Shown here one piece after another: positions 1 to 6,008 of a DNA stretch of 6,567 nt. How positions within the stretch are numbered: position 1 is the stretch's first letter; every line of letters begins with the position of its first letter. Source of the stretch: Sphingobacterium thalpophilum (GTDB taxonomy: Bacteria; Bacteroidota; Bacteroidia; Flavobacteriales; Flavobacteriaceae); contig CALQBR020000081.1 in the NCBI GenBank assembly GCA_943328865.2, positions 1 through 6,567 of the forward strand, given 5' to 3'. The notes under the pieces were generated by a model. The model made no database searches, was not told the DNA's origin, and saw only the letters and a program-made list of their open reading frames with translations. A program made the position numbers and the translations under genes.

Positions 1-859
1 ATATTTCGATAAATCCGTCTTTAACGGCAATTTTTAATTCTTTTTTGCTGGCTATCACTTTTCCGATAGGTTCGTGATGTTTTTCAAAATGAACTTTCGC
101 TTGATCAATCTTTACATTCCATTTTTGTTCTTTGTCTTTAAAATAGCACCAAGAACCTGGGTAGGGAGAAAGGCCTCTGATGAGGTTGTGGATTTGCTGA
201 GCGGATTGATTCCAATCGATTTTACAATTTTCTTTATTTAATTTATAAGCTGTTTTAAGGTGTTCATGGTCTTTTTGAATCGTCGTTTCAACTGGACCAT
301 TTTCAATTAGTGCTAAAGTTTTTAAGACGGTTTCACTTCCTGAAACCATTAATCGGTCGTGTAAATGCCCTGCATGCTCCTCTGAAGAAATTTCTATTTC
401 GGAACTCAAAATCATAGCACCCGTATCAATCTTATCATCAATAAAGAATGTGGTTACCCCTGTTTTGGTCTCCCCGTTTATAATTGCCCAATTGATAGGA
501 GCGGCACCTCGATAATTTGGCAGCAATGAGGCATGCAGATTAAACGTACCTAGCTTTGGCATTTCCCAAACTGCTTTGGGTAACATTCTAAAGGCAACCA
601 CAATTTGTAAGTTGGCGTTTAGAGCTTTCAATTCAGCTAAAAATTCCTCGTCTTTTAGGTTCGTGGGTTGCAATAAAGGCAACTGGTTTTCTAAAGCATA
701 TTCTTTAACGGCTGAATATTTTATTTTCTGACCCCGTCCTGCGGGTTTGTCAGCCGCGGTAATCACTCCGACGATTTCATATTTATTTTTGATAATGGTG
801 TCCAAAATGCCTACAGCAAATTCAGGTGTTCCCATAAAAACGATGCGTAATTTTTCCAT
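1..859 (-). CDS. fmt: Methionyl-tRNA formyltransferase, C-terminus cut by window edge
   Basis: Transfers a formyl group from 10-formyltetrahydrofolate to the amino group of Met-tRNA(fMet) in the cytoplasm, producing the initiator tRNA. The frame starts at ATG 859-857 and runs off the left edge after 286 codons; the family is usually about 310-320 residues, so roughly the last 30 are missing. Seen in the translation: the N-terminal Rossmann-like start MEKLRIVFMGTPEFAV (1-16), a KPAGRG loop (38-43), and the catalytic region with FNLHASLLPNYRG at 106-118. N107, H109 and D145 (in IDTGAM) match the Asn-His-Asp catalytic triad of formyltransferases. The C-terminal OB-like domain begins around residue 205 and includes LSPYPGSW. 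No frameshift is seen. The start ATG shares one base with the upstream recQ stop (TAATG), which fixes the start and suggests translational coupling. It is the last visible gene of the minus-strand block. Confidence 0.96.
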   Translation of the reverse strand, partial: MEKLRIVFMGTPEFAVGILDTIIKNKYEIVGVITAADKPAGRGQKIKYSAVKEYALENQLPLLQPTNLKDEEFLAELKALNANLQIVVAFRMLPKAVWEMPKLGTFNLHASLLPNYRGAAPINWAIINGETKTGVTTFFIDDKIDTGAMILSSEIEISSEEHAGHLHDRLMVSGSETVLKTLALIENGPVETTIQKDHEHLKTAYKLNKENCKIDWNQSAQQIHNLIRGLSPYPGSWCYFKDKEQKWNVKIDQAKVHFEKHHEPIGKVIASKKELKIAVKDGFIEI

Positions 860-2754
860 TATGATTTTAAGGTATATTGATTGTTTGGTTTTATGATAAT
901 CAGTTCCTGCTCCAATAATTGTTGTAAGGCAAAGATAATAGCGTCGGTTGGTTTTTTTGTTATGAATTGTATTTCTCTAGAATTTAAAGGCGCCGTTTTT
1001 AATACAGCCATGATTTCTTTGGTTAGTGACAATGGCGAAACGTCGGGTTTGTTTTGTTGGATACAATAAGAACAAATGCCACAATTGGAACTAGTTGTTT
1101 CTCCAAAATAATCTAAAATCAATTGGCTTTTACACCTGTTTTTTTCTTTTACATACTCTAAAACCGATTTCAATTGCGCTATCTTGAGATTGTTCTGATT
1201 TTCTAAATATTTTGAAACACGATTAATGGTTCGTTCGTCTTCCCGAACTTCATTGAATAGAATAGTAGCATCATTATTTTTTGCCTGGTAATCGATGATT
1301 TCTTTTTCTTTTAATTTTTGCAAAAGGGCTATAACAGCACTTTCGGTGGTATTGGCTTTTTTAGCGATTAAGGTTAGATTCAGGTTGGCGGGAATTTCAT
1401 AAATGCCAGAGTAGGTGCGAAGCATTGCTAAAAGGATGTTTTCATCTGCGGGATTCAAGCTGATGTAACGAATGACTTCTTTGGATTCTATAATAAACTG
1501 AACTATAACTTTCTCCGAAAATTCCTGTGACAAAGTGATAATACCTTGCCGGTCTAGAAACTGCATCCCATTAAATGTCTTTAAAACAGGGAATTGGTAT
1601 TTGTTGCAAAACTGATTTAAATTAAAGGAAAATTGTTCTTCAATGCCTTCGCCATAAGCAATCTGTAGGTAATTACACAGCTTGATATACATTGTCGTTA
1701 GGAATTTTTTGTCGGGCAAAACGGCAATGAATTGATTTTCTGCTTGAATAATATCTGATGGACTGGTCAGTAATACTGCAAATGCTTTTGCTTCATTTCG
1801 CCCTGCGCGTCCTGCTTCTTGATAATAATTCTCGAGATTCTCGGGCAATTGAATATGGATGACTGTTTTTACATTGGCTTTGTCAATTCCCATTCCAAAA
1901 GCATTCGTGGCGACAATGACCTGAACTTCTTCGTTCATCCAAAGCTGCATATTTTTGTCTTTCTCCTTGTAGGATAAGCCACCGTGATAGTAAGTCGCTT
2001 TAAAACCTAAGGATTGTAATTGTGCCGCCATGTCTAAACATGATTTTCGGTTTCGCACATATATGATAGAAGGCTCTGGATTTTTCTTCAGAATTTGTTC
2101 GATTCGAAATAATTTATCTTCTACTTCAAAAACCATATAGGCAATATTCTCCCTGGCAAATGATTTCTGAAAAACCACTGTTTTTTCTAAACCCAATTGG
2201 GTAATCACATCTTCTTGAACTCTTTTGGTTGCTGATGCGGTCAAAGCCAAATAAGGAATTTTGGAAAAGTGCTTTTTTAATTGGGCTAGCTTCAAATAGG
2301 CTGGTCGAAAATCGTGACCCCACTGCGATACACAATGGGCCTCGTCAATGGCAATTAGATTAATAGGGAGGTTTTTTATCCGATCTAAAATCCAATCAGA
2401 TTGCAATCGTTCGGGAGATAAATACAGAAATTTATAATTCCCAAATTGACAATTATCCAGAAGTTCAATGATTTCGTCCGATTTGATGCCGCCAGTCAAT
2501 GCTATGGCTTTGATGTTTCGCTTTTGCAAATGCTGAACCTGGTCTTTCATTAGTGCAACTAAAGGAGAAATGACCAGACAAATTCCTTCTCGCATCATTC
2601 CTGGCACTTGAAAACAAATCGATTTCCCTCCGCCAGTAGGCAGTAAAGCAAAGGTATCTTGATTTTCCAAAACTGAATCAATTATTTCGTTTTGAAGCGA
2701 TCTGAAATGGTCATGCTTCCAGTATTTTTGAAGAATTTGTAGAGCTTCAGACAT
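859..2754 (-). CDS. recQ: RecQ-family ATP-dependent DNA helicase, short form
   Basis: A 3'-5' superfamily 2 DNA helicase of 631 residues, expected to act in recombination and stalled-fork repair. Motifs in order: F17/R18/Q22 near the N-terminus (motif 0, FRSLQ), Walker A PTGGGKS at 39-45 (K44), DEAH at 137-140 followed by the aromatic-rich loop SQWGHDFRPAY at 143-153, SAT at 174-176, ATNAFGMGIDK at 282-292, and motif VI QEAGRAGR at 312-319 with arginine fingers R316/R319. A helix-turn-helix-like stretch lies near 461-489. A four-cysteine zinc module follows at C541, C558, C561 and C564, with the same Cys spacing as E. coli RecQ but far later in the chain. The tail (about 575-631) looks like a small winged-helix segment; no HRDC domain is evident. 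I chose ATG 2754-2752; the codon just before it is TTG, which could also start but is less likely. The gene is 59 bp downstream of the ATPase stop, and its TAA overlaps the fmt ATG by one base. This may be a RecQ paralogue, not the genome's only one. Confidence 0.93.
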   Translation of the reverse strand: MSEALQILQKYWKHDHFRSLQNEIIDSVLENQDTFALLPTGGGKSICFQVPGMMREGICLVISPLVALMKDQVQHLQKRNIKAIALTGGIKSDEIIELLDNCQFGNYKFLYLSPERLQSDWILDRIKNLPINLIAIDEAHCVSQWGHDFRPAYLKLAQLKKHFSKIPYLALTASATKRVQEDVITQLGLEKTVVFQKSFARENIAYMVFEVEDKLFRIEQILKKNPEPSIIYVRNRKSCLDMAAQLQSLGFKATYYHGGLSYKEKDKNMQLWMNEEVQVIVATNAFGMGIDKANVKTVIHIQLPENLENYYQEAGRAGRNEAKAFAVLLTSPSDIIQAENQFIAVLPDKKFLTTMYIKLCNYLQIAYGEGIEEQFSFNLNQFCNKYQFPVLKTFNGMQFLDRQGIITLSQEFSEKVIVQFIIESKEVIRYISLNPADENILLAMLRTYSGIYEIPANLNLTLIAKKANTTESAVIALLQKLKEKEIIDYQAKNNDATILFNEVREDERTINRVSKYLENQNNLKIAQLKSVLEYVKEKNRCKSQLILDYFGETTSSNCGICSYCIQQNKPDVSPLSLTKEIMAVLKTAPLNSREIQFITKKPTDAIIFALQQLLEQELIIIKPNNQYTLKS

Positions 2755-2813
2755 CAATTTTGATTTTTGGAATTCGAATTAAGAATTGTTGGGTTACTTT
2801 TTTTGAATTCTAA

Positions 2814-3353
2814 TTAAATGAAAATCCGATCTAAGATAAAAAGAATTCTATTATCAAGGGTGTCTTTTGGAACTTCAATTAAATCATAGCCATAATTTAG
2901 GTAAGTTTCTGTAAGATGCTTATGAATGTGTTCTGCTTGGTCATAATCTTCATAACGTTCTCCGTCGGTCACATAAATTTCTTTCCAAGGGGGAAGAATA
3001 AAGATTTTGCTATAGGTGTTTTCTAGGCAGGCAGCCTCAAAAAAGGAAGGGTAACTCTGATTGATATAATGCAGATAGGCCAAAACATCTGGAATGCCGC
3101 GATCTATGAAAACGATGTTGTGGGGTTCCTTTTGGGCGTCATGAAACTGTTTTTTTCGCCCTTCTAAAAGCAATTCACTGAAGAGTAATGGGTTTTCTAG
3201 GAACAATTGTTCGGTACCTTGCTTTTGGGCTTCCAAAGTTACTTCTCTAGAAATCTCGGGATAGCAACAAAAACCTTTGGCAATTAAGCTATTGATGAGG
3301 CTGGTTTTGCCTGATCCTGGTCCGCCAATGAGTACTATAATTTCTTTTTGCAC
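2814..3353 (-). CDS. Small P-loop ATPase / nucleotide-kinase-like protein (AAA_28-type)
   Basis: A predicted soluble ATP-binding protein of 179 residues (GTG start) resembling the AAA_28 group of single-domain P-loop ATPases related to nucleoside/nucleotide kinases. The substrate is unknown. Seen: Walker A GGPGSGKTS with K16/T17, an NIVFIDRGIPD strand (79-89) with the D84-R85-G86 signature typical of kinase-like P-loop proteins, and a lid-like PPWKEIYVTDGERYED segment (121-136). There are no membrane segments. The frame contains no ATG at all: it opens after a TGA at 3392-3390, and the usable starts are TTG 3383 (189 residues) or GTG 3353. I favour GTG because it has an A-rich leader at -3 to -7, it leaves a normal nine residues before the P-loop, and a -7-like promoter box overlaps the TTG region. 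It is the first gene of the minus-strand block with recQ and fmt. A functional link to them is not evident from the sequence. Confidence 0.85.
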   Translation of the reverse strand: MQKEIIVLIGGPGSGKTSLINSLIAKGFCCYPEISREVTLEAQKQGTEQLFLENPLLFSELLLEGRKKQFHDAQKEPHNIVFIDRGIPDVLAYLHYINQSYPSFFEAACLENTYSKIFILPPWKEIYVTDGERYEDYDQAEHIHKHLTETYLNYGYDLIEVPKDTLDNRILFILDRIFI

Positions 3354-3370
3354 AATTTTTAAATTGGATT

Positions 3371-3378
3371 CAAAATTA
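3371..3378 (-). promoter_or_regulatory. Candidate -7 promoter box for the ATPase-recQ-fmt block
   Basis: On the minus strand the bases read TAATTTTG, an exact match to the Bacteroidota sigma-ABfr -7 consensus TAnnTTTG. It ends 17 nt before the favoured GTG start, giving a leader of about ten bases. No clear TTG-type -33 element is found at the expected distance, so this rests on one short motif in AT-rich DNA. Confidence 0.35.
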
Positions 3379-3436
3379 CTCAAACAAATTCAGTTTTATA
3401 AATTAAATTTTAGCCTTGAAAGTGTTGGTATTTTCT

Positions 3437-3496
3437 GAAATTACCATTTCTGATGCTATTTCAAATCTCCAAAAGCTTCGAGAAGAGTTAGTGGAG
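3437..3496. other. Dyad-containing stretch in the divergent spacer
   Basis: Two small inverted repeats lie between the divergent genes. GAAAT-tacc-ATTTC occupies 3437-3450. CTCCA (3467-3471) pairs with TGGAG (3492-3496) and encloses a CTTC-ga-GAAG dyad (3476-3485). The stretch is visibly less AT-rich than the sequence on either side and is open for about 35-40 codons on both strands. It could be an operator, a remnant of a dispersed repeat, or chance; no known family is recognised. Confidence 0.25.
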
Positions 3497-3551
3497 CAAT
3501 TATTTTGCATTTTTATAAAATTCCTCAATTCGTAATTCATAATATAAAACG

Positions 3552-3559
3552 TATATTTG
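3552..3559 (+). promoter_or_regulatory. Candidate -7 promoter box for the DUF493-DUF4290 block
   Basis: The bases TATATTTG match the Bacteroidota -7 consensus TAnnTTTG exactly and end 19 nt before the DUF493 ATG, so a short A/T-rich leader would follow. A TTG-type -33 element is not clear at the usual spacing. The position just ahead of the first plus-strand gene makes this the better of the two promoter candidates. Confidence 0.5.
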
Positions 3560-3578
3560 CTTATATTTTTAAATAAAA

Positions 3579-3863
3579 ATGGATAAGGATACTAGCGATT
3601 TTTATGATCGATTGCGATTGGAATTAGAGAGTGGGAATTCATGGCCTGCTGAATATTTATTTAAATTCATTGTTCCAACAGCTATTGATAAAATAGAAAA
3701 AGTAGAAAATGCTTTTGATGCTATGGGAGCTGTTATAGTAACTAAGAAGTCTAAAACAGGTAAGTACACTAGTATTTCAATAGACGTACAAATGCAAAAT
3801 GCTCAGGCAATAATTGACAAATACCTTGAATTGTCCACTGTGGAAGGTATAATTTCCCTATAA
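3579..3863 (+). CDS. DUF493 (YbeD-like) family small protein
   Basis: A 94-residue cytoplasmic protein that I assign to DUF493, the family of E. coli YbeD. That family has an alpha/beta ferredoxin-like fold similar to ACT-type regulatory domains, and its biochemical role is not settled. Seen: FYDRLRLELE (8-17) leading into a WPAEYLFKFIVP strand (22-33), a helix around IDKIEKVENAF (36-46), a strand-turn-strand KKSKTGKYTSISIDVQM (56-72), and a final helix with AQAIIDKYLEL (75-85). Length and the YLFKFIVP core fit the family. The start is ATG at 3579, preceded by an A-rich leader and the TATATTTG box. The stop is followed after three bases by the DUF4290 ATG, so the two are almost certainly one transcript. 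The function cannot be named; a small ligand-sensing or adaptor role is only an inference from the fold. Confidence 0.85.
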   Translation: MDKDTSDFYDRLRLELESGNSWPAEYLFKFIVPTAIDKIEKVENAFDAMGAVIVTKKSKTGKYTSISIDVQMQNAQAIIDKYLELSTVEGIISL

Positions 3864-3866
3864 ATT

Positions 3867-4586
3867 ATGGTTACAAAATATCAGAAAGAAAATGCAAATG
3901 ATGTTGTTTTTAATTTGGAATACAATTCTGAAAGACAGCATTTAATCATACCAGAATACGGTCGTCATTTGCAAAAATTAATCGACCAAGCCAACGCTAT
4001 CGAAGATAGGGTAGAACGCAATAAAGCTGCGAAATATATCATTCAGGTTATGGGGACTTTGAACCCACATCTTCGTGATGTTCCCGATTTTCAACATAAA
4101 TTGTGGGATCAAATTTTTATTATGTCTGATTTTAAGTTAGATGTAGATTCTCCCTACCCAATTCCCTCTAGAGAAGTATTGCAATTGAAACCAGAAGTTT
4201 TGAAATATCCACAAAACTTCCCAAAATACCGTTTTTATGGCAATAACATCAAATATATGATTGACGTGGCCAATAAGTGGGAGGATGGAGAAATGAAGAA
4301 TGCCTTGGTTAAAGTAATTGCCAATCACATGAAAAAATCATATTTGAGTTGGAATAAAGACACGGTGAAAGACGATGTGATTTTTGAGCATTTATATGAA
4401 CTTTCTGAAGGTAAAATCAATCTGACACAAAGTTCAGAAGAGCTTTTAAATACCACAGATTTGATGCGAACCAACAAGCGCGTGTCCAATAAAATCATGG
4501 CTGCAGGTGCTATGAAACCCAAGATTACTAAAAATGCCAAACCGGGCAACCCAACACATAAAAAACAAAATAGAAAACCTTTGTAA
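3867..4586 (+). CDS. DUF4290 family protein, Bacteroidota-type, unknown function
   Basis: A 239-residue protein that I recognise as DUF4290, a family of unknown function known from Bacteroidota. Seen: a conserved-looking N-terminal segment with FNLEYN (15-20) and PEYGRHLQKLIDQA (29-42), then ERNKAAKYIIQVMGTLNPHLRD over about 50-71, and DFQHKLWDQIFIMSDFKLD (74-92), with a PYPIP segment at 96-100. The middle appears mainly helical and soluble, with no signal peptide or membrane segment. The last 25 or so residues are rich in Lys, Pro and Asn and strongly basic (for example KPKITKNAKPGNPTHKK), which suggests a disordered tail that could contact nucleic acid or an acidic partner; this is inference. 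It starts three bases after the DUF493 stop and lies 96 bp ahead of murA, a neighbourhood I recall as common in flavobacteria. That suggests, but does not prove, an envelope or cell-cycle role. Confidence 0.88.
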   Translation: MVTKYQKENANDVVFNLEYNSERQHLIIPEYGRHLQKLIDQANAIEDRVERNKAAKYIIQVMGTLNPHLRDVPDFQHKLWDQIFIMSDFKLDVDSPYPIPSREVLQLKPEVLKYPQNFPKYRFYGNNIKYMIDVANKWEDGEMKNALVKVIANHMKKSYLSWNKDTVKDDVIFEHLYELSEGKINLTQSSEELLNTTDLMRTNKRVSNKIMAAGAMKPKITKNAKPGNPTHKKQNRKPL

Positions 4587-4682
4587 ATTTAGTTATGAGT
4601 AATCAATTAGGTGTTGTGAATTATTGAAATTGATGACGTATTAATTGATTGAAATCATAATTTAGAATTCAGTATTAAAAAT

Positions 4683-5993
4683 ATGGGAACTTTTAAAATA
4701 GAGGGCGGCATTCGCTTGAAAGGAGAAATAACTCCACAAGGTGCAAAAAATGAAGCATTACAAATTTTGTGTGCGGTACTATTAACACCTGAAAAAGTAA
4801 CAATCAACAATATTCCTGACATTATTGATGTCAATAAATTAATTACTTTGTTAGGTAATTTGGGGGTGAAAATTCAAAAAAACGGACCGAGTTCTATTAC
4901 TTTCCAAGCAGATGAGGTTAATGTAGGGTATCTTGAAACAGAAGCTTTTAAAAAAGAAGGCGGTTCTTTACGAGGATCTATTATGATTGTAGGGCCGCTA
5001 TTAGCTCGTTTCGGAAGAGGGTATATTCCAAAGCCGGGTGGAGATAAAATAGGCCGTCGCAGATTGGATACCCATTTTGAAGGGTTTATCAATTTAGGCG
5101 CTAAATTTCGTTACAATAGAGAAGACCACTTTTATGGCGTTGAAGCTCCTGAAGGGCTTTTGGGTGCCGATATGCTCTTAGATGAAGCTTCGGTAACAGG
5201 AACTGCCAATATTGTTATGGCAGCAGTTTTAGCAAAAGGAAAAACCACAGTTTATAATGCAGCTTGCGAGCCTTACCTGCAACAGTTATGCAAAATGCTG
5301 AATAGTATGGGAGCCAAAATATCAGGTGTAGGATCTAATTTATTGACTATTGAAGGAGTAGAGAGTCTCGTTGGATGCGAACACCGCATTCTTCCAGATA
5401 TGATTGAAATAGGTTCTTGGATTGGTTTGGCAGCAATGACTAGAAGTGAAATTACCATCAAGAATGTAAGTTGGGATAACTTAGGTGTTATTCCAGGGAC
5501 TTTTAGAAAACTAGGAATTACTTTAGAACGCAGAGGAGACGATATTTATATTCCAGAACACAAAGAGGGATATGAAATTAAAACCGATATTGATGGCTCT
5601 ATTCTTACTATTGCTGATGCACCATGGCCTGGATTTACGCCAGATTTATTAAGTATTGTTTTAGTGGTTGCCACACAAGCCAAAGGCGATGTGTTGATTC
5701 ACCAAAAAATGTTTGAAAGCCGTTTGTTTTTCGTCGATAAATTAATTGATATGGGCGCCAAAATTATGCTGTGTGATCCCCACAGAGCAGTGGTTATGGG
5801 ACATGATTTTAAATCTCAATTGAAAGCCACGACGATGTCTTCACCAGATATCCGCGCGGGAATTTCGTTGTTGATTGCTGCACTTTCTGCAAAAGGAACC
5901 AGTACCATTCAAAACATTGAGCAAATAGACAGAGGTTACGAAAGGATAGACGAACGATTGAGAGCCATTGGTGCGAATATCGTTCGTATTTAA
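4683..5993 (+). CDS. murA: UDP-N-acetylglucosamine 1-carboxyvinyltransferase with Asp in place of catalytic Cys
   Basis: Transfers enolpyruvate from phosphoenolpyruvate to UDP-GlcNAc, the first committed step of cytoplasmic peptidoglycan precursor synthesis. The 436-residue product is complete and near the family length (about 420-440). Seen: GAKNEAL near the N-terminus with K22/N23, which bind substrate; R97 in SLRGS; GPLLARFGRG (104-113); the flexible catalytic loop KPGGDKIGRRRLD (117-129); D321 in FTPD, matching the general base D305 of E. coli; and R391 in DIRAG, matching R397. The loop residue equal to E. coli Cys115 is Asp121 (codon GAT at 5043-5045), while the following IGRR keeps the Arg equivalent of R120 at R126. 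The other catalytic residues are intact, so it should be an active enzyme of the Asp-type that resists fosfomycin. Its ATG follows an AT-rich 96-bp gap after DUF4290, which may hold its own weak promoter. The CDF gene follows 15 bp later. Confidence 0.97.
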   Translation: MGTFKIEGGIRLKGEITPQGAKNEALQILCAVLLTPEKVTINNIPDIIDVNKLITLLGNLGVKIQKNGPSSITFQADEVNVGYLETEAFKKEGGSLRGSIMIVGPLLARFGRGYIPKPGGDKIGRRRLDTHFEGFINLGAKFRYNREDHFYGVEAPEGLLGADMLLDEASVTGTANIVMAAVLAKGKTTVYNAACEPYLQQLCKMLNSMGAKISGVGSNLLTIEGVESLVGCEHRILPDMIEIGSWIGLAAMTRSEITIKNVSWDNLGVIPGTFRKLGITLERRGDDIYIPEHKEGYEIKTDIDGSILTIADAPWPGFTPDLLSIVLVVATQAKGDVLIHQKMFESRLFFVDKLIDMGAKIMLCDPHRAVVMGHDFKSQLKATTMSSPDIRAGISLLIAALSAKGTSTIQNIEQIDRGYERIDERLRAIGANIVRI

Positions 5994-6008
5994 TACCTTG
6001 CTCCAAAT

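Noticed and set aside
881..1069. Plus-strand open frame of 62 codons opposite recQ
   Set aside because: It lies antisense within a well-supported helicase gene and its product has no recognisable features. The same applies to other antisense frames inside recQ (2126-2335), DUF4290 (4137-4328, 4325-4549) and murA (4874-5092, 5273-5461, 5809-6006).
2755..2757. TTG as the recQ start, one codon ahead of the ATG
   Set aside because: An ATG follows immediately and TTG starts are rare; the difference is a single residue.
2755..2813. Recurring GAATTC-A-run units between recQ and the ATPase gene as a terminator or promoter
   Set aside because: There is no stable GC-containing stem and no match to TAnnTTTG; the genes are probably co-transcribed across it.
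4601..4650. Inverted repeat AATCAATTA / TAATTGATT plus an 8-bp direct repeat ATTGAAAT between DUF4290 and murA, considered as terminator or operator
   Set aside because: The stem is only 9 bp, nearly all A/T, with a 32-nt loop and no T-run; it is expected by chance in such AT-rich DNA.
4658..4665. TAATTTAG as a -7 box for murA
   Set aside because: It has one mismatch to TAnnTTTG and no TTG at the usual upstream spacing; too weak to annotate.
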